Below, piece by piece: positions 1 to 8,364 of a stretch of 64,000 nt of DNA. Position numbers and translations under genes: made by a program. Where the stretch lies: assembly GCA_017456605.1 (NCBI GenBank), contig JAFTJA010000004.1, forward strand, positions 186,001-250,000, written 5' to 3'. Source of the DNA: Clostridia bacterium (GTDB taxonomy: Bacteria > Bacillota > Clostridia > Monoglobales > Monoglobaceae). Position 1 is the first letter of the stretch. Each line of letters starts with the position of its first letter. The notes under the pieces are model-generated. The model saw nothing but the letters and a program-made list of their open reading frames with translations, did no database searches and was not told the DNA's origin.

Positions 1-197
1 ATCGACGCGATAGCTTTGATGTGAGGATTGACCTTAAGCATGTGAAAAATGTTTCGGCGGGGGATTTGATTTTCTTTGGTGAAATGGAACAGAACGATTT
101 TTCTGCTCATAAATGCAGGAGAATTGCAACGGTTGCCAAAAATGAAGCAGGGAGCTTCCCGCACTGGCATTTGCAGGCGGAGTATGAATACAGATAA
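1..197 (+). CDS. Phage structural protein, C-terminal fragment
   Basis: The reading frame is already open at base 3 and ends with TAA at 195-197, so only the last 64 codons are present and the start lies outside the window. The visible part is rich in charged and aromatic residues and shows no motif I can name. It is followed 21 bp later by the tail terminator-like gene and shares its strand. Position suggests a head-tail connector or minor capsid protein; that is inference from gene order only. Confidence 0.6.
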   Translation, partial: RRDSFDVRIDLKHVKNVSAGDLIFFGEMEQNDFSAHKCRRIATVAKNEAGSFPHWHLQAEYEYR

Positions 198-218
198 TGA
201 GCAAAAGGAGAGGTTTTT

Positions 219-632
219 ATGATTGAAAAAATGGCGGAATTTCTTTCGACCTGTCCGTATCTTGCAGAAAGCGGGGTCAAGGTGAATTATCTTGAGGCAG
301 AACCTTTTTCAGCGGCGCTTATTATGTGTGGCGAAGACATACCTCTCACCCGGTATACAGATGGCGGACAGATAAGAAGTATGAATTTTATTCTGGCACT
401 CAGACAGGAATACAGTGGAGCAAATACCCACAACAACCTGGCAGCAAAAAGGTGCGAGGAAATAGAAGAGTGGGTAAATGTGCAAAACGACAATGGAATT
501 TTGCCCGAGACAGAAGATAAAAGGCGGGTGATGTCTGTGTCAGTTGAAAAGGGGTTTGAAATAATCCATACCGGAAGTGTTGATGCAAGGTTTGAGGCAG
601 AAATAAAAGTGGTTTATTTTATGGAAAAATAA
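219..632 (+). CDS. Phage tail terminator / minor capsid-like protein
   Basis: This is a soluble 137-residue protein with no signal peptide or membrane segment. Its place directly before the tail tube gene is where siphoviruses encode the tail terminator (tail completion) protein, a ring that caps the finished tail and joins it to the head. The N-terminal part (residues 1-30) and the beta-rich C-terminus, ending in an alternating hydrophobic strand, fit that fold loosely. The ATG is preceded by AAAGGAGAGG. The role rests on synteny; a minor capsid protein is the main alternative. Confidence 0.6.
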   Translation: MIEKMAEFLSTCPYLAESGVKVNYLEAEPFSAALIMCGEDIPLTRYTDGGQIRSMNFILALRQEYSGANTHNNLAAKRCEEIEEWVNVQNDNGILPETEDKRRVMSVSVEKGFEIIHTGSVDARFEAEIKVVYFMEK

Positions 633-638
633 TTTTAT

Positions 639-684
639 GCAGAGGTGCAGAAGGATTGTATGGTCTCTGGCCTCTGCTTTTTTT
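639..684 (+). terminator. Intrinsic terminator-like hairpin inside the tail operon
   Basis: GCAGAGG (639-645) pairs with CCTCTGC (671-677) and is followed directly by seven T residues (678-684). The hairpin lies just after one tail gene and runs up to the ribosome binding site of the tail tube gene. Read as RNA it has the form of a Rho-independent terminator or attenuator, although the 25-nt loop is long. Confidence 0.55.
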
Positions 685-697
685 AAGGAGGATTTTT

Positions 698-1180
698 ATG
701 TCAGAAATAATTAAGAGATTTAAGCAGCTGGCGTTTTACGGCGTTCCGGCAGAGAATGGCGAAGGTTATACTTTTTTCAGAATGAAAGGCTTTGACGAGA
801 TTTCAACAGCCAAAAATCCCAAGGAATATTCAAGACAGTATATCGACGAAGAGTTTGAACAGACCGATGTGGTGGGATACACACCGTCGATTTCTTTTGG
901 ATTTGACAGATTTTTGGATGACGCGGTTCATGATGATATCATCTCCATATTCAATCACGAAAAGGTGGGTGCTGATGCGGTGCGACCCATAATTATGGTG
1001 GATATGGCTGACGACGAAAAAGGCGCTGTGATGCGTGATTTTTCGGTTATTGCCGAAAATGAGGGCAGTGGTATGGATGCCTATAAGTACAGCGGAACTT
1101 TCAGAGTCAAAGGCGAAAAGGCATTTGGAAAAGCAACCAGCACTGATGACTGGCAGACTTGTACCTTTGAAAAAAATTAA
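698..1180 (+). CDS. Phage major tail (tube) protein
   Basis: The 160-residue product has the size and composition of a siphovirus major tail tube protein, which polymerises into the tail tube. It contains FGFDRF near the middle and a C-terminal stretch, GTFRVKGEKAFGKATSTDDW, typical of Firmicute tail tube proteins. I chose the ATG at 698 because AAGGAGGA sits just upstream; an in-frame upstream start at 656 would read through the preceding hairpin and has no ribosome site. It lies between the tail terminator and the assembly chaperones, as in other siphoviruses. Confidence 0.75.
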   Translation: MSEIIKRFKQLAFYGVPAENGEGYTFFRMKGFDEISTAKNPKEYSRQYIDEEFEQTDVVGYTPSISFGFDRFLDDAVHDDIISIFNHEKVGADAVRPIIMVDMADDEKGAVMRDFSVIAENEGSGMDAYKYSGTFRVKGEKAFGKATSTDDWQTCTFEKN

Positions 1181-1193
1181 TATTTGCTGAAAA

Positions 1194-1225
1194 CTGCCCG
1201 CACAAAGGTTCGCTTATGCGGGCAG
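1194..1225 (+). other. Strong hairpin after the tail tube gene
   Basis: CTGCCCGCA (1194-1202) is perfectly complementary to TGCGGGCAG (1217-1225). No T-run follows, so it is not a classical terminator. A 3' hairpin after the most abundant tail protein could protect or process its mRNA, which is inference. Confidence 0.5.
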
Positions 1226-1256
1226 AAAATTCAAAAACAGTGACTTGGAGGTAAAA

Positions 1257-1580
1257 ATGGTTCTTGAGATATATGGTACGCAGGCGGAAATAAAGGAAAA
1301 TAAAAAGATTCTTTCCCTGTGCGGTGAAATAAAAGATTTGGCAGAGGTGCAGCTTAAGCAGATTGCTACATCAGAGGGAGACGAAAGGCACACGTGTGAC
1401 GGAGTAATGAAGTTTTTGGAGGACAGCCTTGAAAAGCTTGTGGGCAAGAGACAGGCAAAAAGAATTTTCAAAAACACAGAAAGGACAATCCCCAAGCTTT
1501 CGGGAGCGCTTTGTTACATTATTTCTGAAATTGGTCTGCGCCTTGGAAGAGCGGAGAGTGACGCGGATGATGAAAACTGA
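1257..1580 (+). CDS. Phage tail assembly chaperone-like protein (gpG position)
   Basis: This small acidic 107-residue protein occupies the slot between tail tube and tape measure that normally holds tail assembly chaperones. Those proteins coat the tape measure during tail assembly and are absent from the mature tail. TTGGAGG lies 6 nt before the ATG at 1257. The gene overlaps the next by 14 bp, a usual arrangement for chaperone pairs. No enzymatic motif is visible. Confidence 0.6.
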   Translation: MVLEIYGTQAEIKENKKILSLCGEIKDLAEVQLKQIATSEGDERHTCDGVMKFLEDSLEKLVGKRQAKRIFKNTERTIPKLSGALCYIISEIGLRLGRAESDADDEN

Positions 1581-2133
1581 GCTTTTAAACTGTGCTGAAA
1601 AGGTTGAAATAGACGGAGTTGAATATCCCATAAACACGGATTTTTCGGTCTGGATTGAGATTGAGCAGATTTTTCTTTTGAAAGAAGACAGCGAAAGGGA
1701 TGCGGCCAGAATTCTGACTCTTGCATATCCGCATCTTCCGCACGAGCCAAAGGCTGCTTTTGAAAAGGTATTTTGGTTTTATTCAGGGGGTGAGGGTTTA
1801 GAGAAAGCACCTTGCCGAAATTTGGGCGCGCCTCTTTATAACCTGAAAAAAGATTTCAAATATATTTGGGCGGATTTTTACGGGAAGTTTGGGATAGACC
1901 TCATTAAGACAAAAATGCATTGGTGGCAATTTCGGTTGTTGCTTTCGTCCTTGGATGAAAATTGCAGGTTTTCAAAAATTGTGGCATACAGGTCGGTTGA
2001 CACTTCAAAAATCAAGGATAAAGAGCTGAAGGGTTTTTATGAAAAAATGAAAAAGAAATATAAGCTCCTTGACGTGAGAACCGATCAGGAAAGAGAAGAA
2101 GAGCTGGCTTTTCATCTTTCGGGAGCATTTTGA
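1567..2133 (+). CDS. Bacteriophage Gp15-family protein
   Basis: The 188-residue protein resembles the Gp15 family found just upstream of tape measure genes in Firmicute siphophages. Supporting features are an N-terminal strand pair followed by WIEIEQIFLL, and a central aromatic segment containing FYGKFGIDL and HWWQFRLLLSSL. The tandem ATGATG at 1567-1572 overlaps the end of the preceding gene, so translation is probably coupled. The family is thought to act as a tail assembly chaperone. The C-terminus is basic (residues about 155-170). Confidence 0.75.
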   Translation: MMKTELLNCAEKVEIDGVEYPINTDFSVWIEIEQIFLLKEDSERDAARILTLAYPHLPHEPKAAFEKVFWFYSGGEGLEKAPCRNLGAPLYNLKKDFKYIWADFYGKFGIDLIKTKMHWWQFRLLLSSLDENCRFSKIVAYRSVDTSKIKDKELKGFYEKMKKKYKLLDVRTDQEREEELAFHLSGAF

Positions 2134-2183
2134 ACTTCTTGACACTGTTTTGACAGAAAAACAACTGATAAGGAAGGATTTAT

Positions 2184-3392
2184 ATGTCATTTGATTTTCA
2201 AAAATATATAGACAGCCTGGAAGAAAAGGCCGGTAAAAATGATATTGGAAAAATGATAGCATCCGGTATAGGGGTCGGGCTCAGTCAAAATTCTTATCTT
2301 GCTGTGACAGCCTTGGAAAATGTGTATGTTGAGCTTGAAACCGTTACCAAAAATGCTGCGAAAAATGCAGAAAAGCTTGAAAAAAAGCGTCAGGAAAGAG
2401 AACTCAGTAACCTCAAAAATTCACTTAAGCTTGAACTTATCAGCGAGCAGGAGTATTATGAAAAGCTGAAAAAGTACCGGGATGAAAACCTGAGAGAGGG
2501 CACTGACAGCTGGTACAAGTACACAGAGGAAATAATAAGCTATAACAAACGGCTTATGGATGAGGCAACGAAGCAACAGCTTGAGATGGTGGAAGAGATT
2601 CATAGCCTTCAAAAAGAGCTTGAAGAAAATCTCAAAGCAGATGATGGACCGTGGTTCTCATCTCTCAAAGTTCTCCTGAAAAATGTGAATTCTGACGGAA
2701 GCAGTCAGGGCTTTGTGTGGAACAATCTCAAAGACTTTGAAAAGGAAATTGACCTTTTGCAGCGTTATAGAAATGCAATTTTAGCTCTGAAAAATCTGGG
2801 GGATATTCCCGACGGGGTGTTTTCGGATATTGCAAATATGGATGTCTCTGAGGCTATTTCGGCAGCAGGTGTAATACTTTCAGCATCCGAAGAAACAAGA
2901 AAAAAGTTTGTTGAGGGATATACAAAACGGAATTCTCTGGCGGAAAGTATTGCTGCAGAGCTCAATGGGATATTGAACAAAGAAGCACTGAGTGAAGCGG
3001 GGATTTTCAGCGTTGAAGGTTTTGACGGCGGTTACCTAAAAGTTGACGGTCAGGGTGAAAATGTATTTATAAAAACCCTGGAGGAAAATTTTGATGTTGT
3101 ACCTGAAAGCTATTATCAGCTGGGGCTGGATTCGGGCGAGGCGTTTGGCAACGGTCTTAAAACCGAGATTTCTAGCGTAATGGTTGAAATAAGGTCTTCA
3201 ATGCTTTTGCAAATGGAAGAAATCGTGCTGGATATGCAAAAAATGATGGGAGAAATATCAGGTATCTCTACGAATAGCACAACCTACAAAACCACGTATA
3301 ATTTTAATGCATCAAGGGATACCACCACACAGCAGCTGACGGCTGCCAGAAATGCCGCAGCACTTGAGCGATTGAGAGGGGGGATTGATTGA
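2184..3392 (+). CDS. Short tape measure-like tail protein
   Basis: The 402-residue protein stands in the tape measure position, between Gp15 and the distal tail protein. Residues about 45-155 are heptad-rich and rich in Lys/Glu (predicted coiled coil), residues about 325-355 form a second helical segment, and the tail is polar. Tape measure proteins set tail length and are usually well over 600 residues with membrane-active hydrophobic segments. None is visible here, so this is a short or trimmed version. AAGGAAGGA precedes the ATG. Confidence 0.7.
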   Translation: MSFDFQKYIDSLEEKAGKNDIGKMIASGIGVGLSQNSYLAVTALENVYVELETVTKNAAKNAEKLEKKRQERELSNLKNSLKLELISEQEYYEKLKKYRDENLREGTDSWYKYTEEIISYNKRLMDEATKQQLEMVEEIHSLQKELEENLKADDGPWFSSLKVLLKNVNSDGSSQGFVWNNLKDFEKEIDLLQRYRNAILALKNLGDIPDGVFSDIANMDVSEAISAAGVILSASEETRKKFVEGYTKRNSLAESIAAELNGILNKEALSEAGIFSVEGFDGGYLKVDGQGENVFIKTLEENFDVVPESYYQLGLDSGEAFGNGLKTEISSVMVEIRSSMLLQMEEIVLDMQKMMGEISGISTNSTTYKTTYNFNASRDTTTQQLTAARNAAALERLRGGID

Positions 3393-4249
3393 TGGCGATT
3401 ACACTTACATATAAAAACGAGCTTGGCGAGGTTAAAATGAAAGGTAGCGGACAAGATTCGTTCTTTAAAATAACTGCGATAGAGGGCTTGGGGCTTGTTT
3501 CGAGAGAATATAATGCTGCAGTATATTCAGGCTATGACGGACAGGAAACTTTAAGCTCAAGGGCGACGGCACGAAGTATAACTATTGCACTTGAGGCGCT
3601 GGGCAAAAATGCTGCCGAAAGTGTGCGTGATGCCCTTGGTGTATTCAGCCAAAGCGGAATGCTGTATATAAAAAGTGATAACTTAGACAGGCGCATATAT
3701 TGCAATCAGGTGCAAATCCCTGATGTAACTCGCGTGCTTCGCGGACAAATTGCAACATTTGCCGTGCAGTTTGTGTGCGACAGTCCGTTTTTTGAAGATA
3801 GCATTGATACCGTTTTGCCGCTATATAAAAGGACAAAATTGTTGGCGGTGCCTTTTTCCCTTCCCGCAAAACTTGGCGAAATTGTTCTTGGTGGGGAGAT
3901 AGAGATAAAAGGTATGGTTTCGGTTGAGCCGATAATCACAATATATTATCCCGTGGCACTTGAGGGTGCGGAAAGCATTATCCTTACCAATGAAACCACG
4001 GGAAAGTCGGTACAGCTTGACTATGCACCGAAAAATGATGATATGGTAACCATTGACATCAAAAACCGAAAGATTATCAGCAGTGTCAGTGGAAATATAA
4101 TAAACAATCTTTCAACAGACACTTTTTTGGGAGATTTTGTCCTTGTTAGAGGCGTCAACGTAATTTCGGTCAACGTGGGCGATGTGACAGCGGGCTTTAC
4201 CATTGAATGTAAACACAATAATCTCTACAGCGAGGCGGTGATAGTGTGA
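3392..4249 (+). CDS. Phage distal tail protein (Dit-like)
   Basis: The 285-residue product fits the siphovirus distal tail family (phage tail component, PF05709-like). It has an N-terminal beta-rich ring domain with GYDGQETLSSR near residue 50, a repeated Ser/Thr-rich beta core, and the QFVCDSPFFED motif near residue 130, which is characteristic of this family. Dit forms the hub joining tail tube and fibres. The ATG at 3392 overlaps the tape measure stop (TGATG), so translation is probably coupled. Confidence 0.8.
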   Translation: MAITLTYKNELGEVKMKGSGQDSFFKITAIEGLGLVSREYNAAVYSGYDGQETLSSRATARSITIALEALGKNAAESVRDALGVFSQSGMLYIKSDNLDRRIYCNQVQIPDVTRVLRGQIATFAVQFVCDSPFFEDSIDTVLPLYKRTKLLAVPFSLPAKLGEIVLGGEIEIKGMVSVEPIITIYYPVALEGAESIILTNETTGKSVQLDYAPKNDDMVTIDIKNRKIISSVSGNIINNLSTDTFLGDFVLVRGVNVISVNVGDVTAGFTIECKHNNLYSEAVIV

Positions 4250-5406
4250 CAGATGTTTTATTTTACGGCTTTGACTTTAATCTACTTGCCGATTTTCCGC
4301 GGGTTATATCTGTCAATTTTACCAGAAACTACTGTGGCTACGGCACTTCTGAACTACATTTTTCGCTGACAGAGACAGAGATAATAACCCTGCTTGAGGA
4401 AAACCCGTATATGTTCTTTACCATGGGTGAAAATTCAGCCATAGTTACCGGCTGGAAGATAGGTGAGGATATTGCGGTGTTCGGCAGAACTCCTGAATGG
4501 CTGCTTACCAAAAGAGGTGTGCAGGCATTTTCACAGACCGGAGCGACAGCAGAAGAAATTGCAAGACATGCGGTGAGTATGGCAGCAGGGGACTTTGTGG
4601 TCTTGGACAATCTTGCGGGGGTTGGGACATCGCAGAGTTATTCCATCGACAAGGTGAAAATTCTTTATGATGTTGTTTGCGAGGTTTTGGATTCTCAAAA
4701 TCTTGGTTTCAGACTGATGCCGGATATAGAGAAAAAACAGTTTTTGTTTTCGGTGTATTCGGGGAATGAATCCTTGTGCATTATTTCGCCGTCAAACAGA
4801 ACGGCTTATGATATGACCTACACCGTAGAAAAGCAGGATATGGTTACAAATTCCGGTTGGTATGAACAAAGATTTACCAATATGGGTGGATGGGATGCAT
4901 ACAACAATTCACCGTCTTTGTCAGACAATCAAGCAGCAAACGCGTATACCTTTTATGAAATAACCTCGGATACGTACTATCAAAGTGGAAGTAAATATTA
5001 TCCTGTAGAGAGGTTTGATTATGCCTGTCCTAAGGGTTCATACCTGTATTCTGATACGCCTGACGGAAAGTGGAAGGTTACCAATGTAAAGCCTGATACT
5101 GTATGGGTATATCTTGGCACTTCATCACAATCAGGTGCAAAACGCTGGGATGCCGTACTTGTTGGTACAAAGACAAGAGCTGAGGCTCTTTTAGAACTGT
5201 CAAAGCTTAAAAGAGAGCAAAGAACAGAAAGCGAAACAAAGGGAATTGAATTTGGAACAGATTATGATTTGGGTGATATTGTAAGAGTGCAGACTGAGTT
5301 TGGTGATTTTAAAAAGGCAGAGAAAAAGAGGGTGACATCGGTGGGTATTTATTTTGATATTGACAAATCCGGCGTTACCCCGATACTTAGCAGATTGGAG
5401 GAATAA
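4246..5406 (+). CDS. Siphovirus ReqiPepy6 Gp37-like tail protein
   Basis: The 386-residue protein matches the ReqiPepy6 Gp37-like family (PF14594). It has an N-terminal FDFNLLADFPRVISVNFTRNY-like opening, GWKIGEDIAVFGRTPEWLL near residue 70, and a C-terminal GIEFGTDYDLGDIVRVQ motif. The family lies at the tail tip and is thought to be part of the tail hub or fibre attachment. Translation starts at GTG 4246, overlapping the previous stop as GTGA. A 70-residue aromatic insertion (about 200-280) is the variable part. Confidence 0.8.
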   Translation: MTDVLFYGFDFNLLADFPRVISVNFTRNYCGYGTSELHFSLTETEIITLLEENPYMFFTMGENSAIVTGWKIGEDIAVFGRTPEWLLTKRGVQAFSQTGATAEEIARHAVSMAAGDFVVLDNLAGVGTSQSYSIDKVKILYDVVCEVLDSQNLGFRLMPDIEKKQFLFSVYSGNESLCIISPSNRTAYDMTYTVEKQDMVTNSGWYEQRFTNMGGWDAYNNSPSLSDNQAANAYTFYEITSDTYYQSGSKYYPVERFDYACPKGSYLYSDTPDGKWKVTNVKPDTVWVYLGTSSQSGAKRWDAVLVGTKTRAEALLELSKLKREQRTESETKGIEFGTDYDLGDIVRVQTEFGDFKKAEKKRVTSVGIYFDIDKSGVTPILSRLEE

Positions 5407-5410
5407 AAAT

Positions 5411-6286
5411 ATGGGGATAAAATACAGCTTTATTGACAACATGGTTTATGGCCCTGAGGATATAAATGATATAACAAAAAGTCTGACGGGTGCAGGAATT
5501 GCACCATTTGCTTCAAAGGACAGCTATGATGCGTCTGATTTGAACGGATTGACTTCTGCTCTCGTTGAGGCCGGAGCTTCCCTTGATGGGTGTGAATGCT
5601 GCGTAGAAAATGCAGGAACTGCAGAAATGACAGTTGCTGTTTCTCAAGGGATTGTGTTTTTTGAAAGCGGAGTGCGATTGACCGTAGACGAAGACGGATA
5701 TACCATACCGGTGACGCCAAATACCGCGGGGTATGTTTATGCGCATTACAGCCCGTCGCTGCAAAAGGCTGATATTGTATTTGGTACAGAACTACCTACT
5801 GACGGAGAGTATGTAGTTTTGGCAAGGCTTGAGGAAGACGGCAGTTTAAAAGATAAAAGGGCATTTGCAAGGTCAAGGATTGCAACTTTTGGAAGCAATG
5901 CTGTGCATTCAATTTCTGAGGACAGGGTAACTGTTTATAATAGCTATGACGTCGCACCGAGCTACAGTGCTACAGAAAAAATTGTAGGGGAAATAGACTT
6001 AAGCGGTATTGATATAACAAAGTTTAACTACTTGATTTATCGATACCCCTATGGCGGTACAGGCTCTACAGCGCCAACCTATCAAGAAAAATACTTTAAT
6101 TTTATAAACAGCGAGAGGGAAAGCTTTTATATAAAAGGCTCTTTGTATTATCACAGTGCCCTGTGTGATATTATATTCGAGGGAAGCAAGTTTGTTGTTG
6201 TATGTGTTGACACAACCCAATACGGGGTATATGGTTGTTATTTAAGTGCTTTTAAATCAGCTATTCCATATTTTAAACTTGTGTAG
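5411..6286 (+). CDS. Phage tail-tip / fibre protein
   Basis: The 291-residue protein begins with a conserved baseplate-like segment (YSFIDNMVYGPEDIN) and a beta-rich middle (PVTPNTAGYVYAHYSP) seen in Firmicute phage structural proteins that carry fibres. The C-terminal half is aromatic and Ser/Tyr-rich, as expected for an exposed, variable tip domain. TTGGAGGA precedes the ATG at 5411. Receptor binding is inferred from position and composition. Confidence 0.65.
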   Translation: MGIKYSFIDNMVYGPEDINDITKSLTGAGIAPFASKDSYDASDLNGLTSALVEAGASLDGCECCVENAGTAEMTVAVSQGIVFFESGVRLTVDEDGYTIPVTPNTAGYVYAHYSPSLQKADIVFGTELPTDGEYVVLARLEEDGSLKDKRAFARSRIATFGSNAVHSISEDRVTVYNSYDVAPSYSATEKIVGEIDLSGIDITKFNYLIYRYPYGGTGSTAPTYQEKYFNFINSERESFYIKGSLYYHSALCDIIFEGSKFVVVCVDTTQYGVYGCYLSAFKSAIPYFKLV

Positions 6287-6297
6287 GGGGTGGTGAA

Positions 6298-6918
6298 ATG
6301 CTTAAATTTAAGATAACTAATCAAACAATTGAAAGAATTGATAATTTTAAGGTTGTTTCAGACAGCAGAAACTATTTGAAGGCTGTTTTTTCATTTTCAG
6401 AAGAATGGATTGGTGAAAAAACAGCCATTTTTGGGCACGGTGGTGAGTTTTTTAGCGTTTTGCTTGAGGATGACGGTTGCACTGTGCCGTGGGAAGTCAT
6501 AAAGGCTCCGCACTTTTCTGTATCAGTGGTCTGCGGTGACAGAATAACCACCAATGCGGTAAGTGTAAATGTTCAAAAGAGCGGTTATGTGGAAGGTGAA
6601 ACACCAAAGGAACCAACCCCTGATGTATATGAGCAGATTTTAAATTCAGCAAAGCCACCATTCATCGGCGAAAACGGAAACTGGTATGTATGGGATGTTG
6701 AAAGCAAAGCCTTTGAAGATAGCGGAGTTAAGGCAATCGGGCACCAAGGACCTCCAGGACCACAAGGTGAAGTTGGACCACAGGGGGAGCAGGGCATCCG
6801 GGGCGAAAAAGGCACAGACGGTTACACTCCCGTCCGCGGCACAGATTATTGGACCGAAGAGGACAAAGCCGAAATCAAGGCTTACGTTGACAAGGCAATC
6901 TTGGGGGGTGCGTGGTAA
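6298..6918 (+). CDS. Collagen-like phage tail fibre protein
   Basis: This 206-residue protein has a beta-rich N-terminal domain (1-100), then about eight Gly-X-Y triplets (residues about 150-175, GPPGPQGEVGPQGEQG) and a C-terminal GYTPVRGTDYWTEEDKAEI motif that is very common at the end of Firmicute phage fibre modules. Collagen-like triplets form trimeric stalks in phage fibres. A GGGGGTGG motif lies before the ATG. The next gene overlaps it as TAATG. Confidence 0.8.
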   Translation: MLKFKITNQTIERIDNFKVVSDSRNYLKAVFSFSEEWIGEKTAIFGHGGEFFSVLLEDDGCTVPWEVIKAPHFSVSVVCGDRITTNAVSVNVQKSGYVEGETPKEPTPDVYEQILNSAKPPFIGENGNWYVWDVESKAFEDSGVKAIGHQGPPGPQGEVGPQGEQGIRGEKGTDGYTPVRGTDYWTEEDKAEIKAYVDKAILGGAW

Positions 6919-7733
6919 TGGCAACAGTAAATGAGAAAATGACCGCTATTGCAGACGCTATCCGTAAATGGACTGGCGAAAAAGAACCCCTCACCCTTGA
7001 TGATATGGTAGCTGATGTTGAAAATGTTTACTCCAAGGGCGTAAATAATGGTTATCACTCTGGTCAACAAGCAGGATATGCCAACGGTAAAAAGGCACAA
7101 TATGACGAGTTTTGGGACAATTACCAAGATAATGGGGAAAGAGGCATATATATGTATGCCTTTGCGGGCGGTGGTTGGTCAAAAGATACGTTTAAACCAA
7201 AGTATAAAGTTGTTCCTACCACTGCTAACAGAGCAAAAGGGATGTTTTACTTGTTTGGACAAGGTGGAACAGAAGTACTGGATTACAGAACGATTGCTGA
7301 TATGGTTGATTTGTCGAAAATAACACAAGCACAAGACATATTTGCAAATGCACGTATGAACTATATCGAGGTTGACCTATCGAATTGCACATCATTAAAT
7401 GGGACGTTTAGGAATGATAGTATTACGGGTTATTTACCAACGCATATAACTCTTAAAGTGAGCGAAAAGTGTACCGATTACGGAAACTGTTTTCTAAATA
7501 TGACAGGGCTTAACCACTTGTTCTTTATGGAGGGCAGTGTTATTTCAACCGCCATTGGGACATTAGCAAAAGCACCGCTTGTTTTAGAAAGTGCACAAAG
7601 TGTAATAAACGCACTAAAAGATTATTCAGGCACAACCACAACAAGAACATTGACACTTCACGCAGAGGCAAAAGCAAGATTAAGTGATAGCGACATAGCA
7701 ATAGCAACACAGAAAGGATGGACAGTTGCATAA
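6918..7733 (+). CDS. Phage tail-associated protein, leucine-rich-repeat-like
   Basis: The 271-residue protein starts with a helical adaptor (residues 1-50, containing ADAIRKWTG and LTLDDM) common in Clostridia phage receptor-binding modules, followed by polar repeats resembling BspA-type leucine-rich repeats (DLSNCTSLNGTF, MTGLNHLFF). The C-terminal HAEAKARLSDSDIAIATQKGW resembles the final capping segment of BspA-like repeat proteins. A role in host recognition is inferred. Its start overlaps the fibre gene stop. Confidence 0.65.
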   Translation: MATVNEKMTAIADAIRKWTGEKEPLTLDDMVADVENVYSKGVNNGYHSGQQAGYANGKKAQYDEFWDNYQDNGERGIYMYAFAGGGWSKDTFKPKYKVVPTTANRAKGMFYLFGQGGTEVLDYRTIADMVDLSKITQAQDIFANARMNYIEVDLSNCTSLNGTFRNDSITGYLPTHITLKVSEKCTDYGNCFLNMTGLNHLFFMEGSVISTAIGTLAKAPLVLESAQSVINALKDYSGTTTTRTLTLHAEAKARLSDSDIAIATQKGWTVA

Positions 7734-7921
7734 TGGAAAAAACAAAAATTGAACTTATCAAAATCACCGCATCTGAAGGTATGACTCTCACCAACGGTGA
7801 GGCATACAGCAAGGAAATATATCTTGGCGTAAATGACAGTGCTGACAACTGGAGAGAGATAACAGATGCGGAATATGAGGAAATTTTAGAGGAGCAAAGA
7901 GAAAAGGAAGAAGCAGAATGA
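7733..7921 (+). CDS. Small phage protein of unknown function
   Basis: This acidic 62-residue protein overlaps both neighbours (TAATG at its start, ATGA at its end) and is therefore very likely translated. It contains YSKEIYLGVNDSADNW followed by a Glu-rich helix of about 20 residues. Small proteins of this kind often sit between fibre and holin genes in Firmicute phages. I do not recognise a function. Confidence 0.65.
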   Translation: MEKTKIELIKITASEGMTLTNGEAYSKEIYLGVNDSADNWREITDAEYEEILEEQREKEEAE

Positions 7922-8364
7922 ACATTCAGACAGTAAAGGTATATATCTGTACTGCTTTGGGAGTAGCGGGAAGCCTCATATCGCAGCTTTTTGGGGGCTG
8001 GACAGAGGATATGATAACTCTTATGATTTTTATGACTGTTGATTTTGTTATGGGACTGATTGTTGCGGGGGTATTTCACAAAAGCCGGAAGTCAGAAACA
8101 GGAGCACTCAACAGCCGTGCAGGGTGGAAGGGGCTTTGCAAAAAAGGCGTTGCATTGCTTTTTGTACTTGTCGCACATCGCCTAGACAGGCTTTTGGGTA
8201 CAGACTACATAAGAACAACTGCAATAATCGGCTTCATCATCAATGAATCAATTTCAATAGTTGAAAACGCCGGGCTGATGGGTGTGCCTTTTCCCGAGGT
8301 TATCACCAAGGCTATTGATATGCTGAAATCAAAAAAGGAGAAAGAAAACCGTGAAAATAATTGA
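7918..8364 (+). CDS. Phage holin (toxin secretion / phage lysis family)
   Basis: The 148-residue protein has three to four hydrophobic segments (about 7-25, 30-52, 75-95 and 98-115) and the pattern DFVMGLIVAG...NSRAGWKGLCKKG, which is diagnostic of the toxin secretion/phage lysis holin family. Holins open the membrane at the end of infection so that the endolysin can reach the wall. The C-terminus is a charged Lys/Glu tail. The gene overlaps its upstream neighbour by ATGA and the amidase downstream by 14 bp. Confidence 0.85.
   Translation: MNIQTVKVYICTALGVAGSLISQLFGGWTEDMITLMIFMTVDFVMGLIVAGVFHKSRKSETGALNSRAGWKGLCKKGVALLFVLVAHRLDRLLGTDYIRTTAIIGFIINESISIVENAGLMGVPFPEVITKAIDMLKSKKEKENRENN

Noticed and set aside
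1257-2133. Programmed frameshift joining the two tail chaperone genes
   Set aside because: The second frame is open well before its ATG, but joining would need a +1 or -2 shift, no clear slippery sequence was found, and tandem ATG codons give a normal start.
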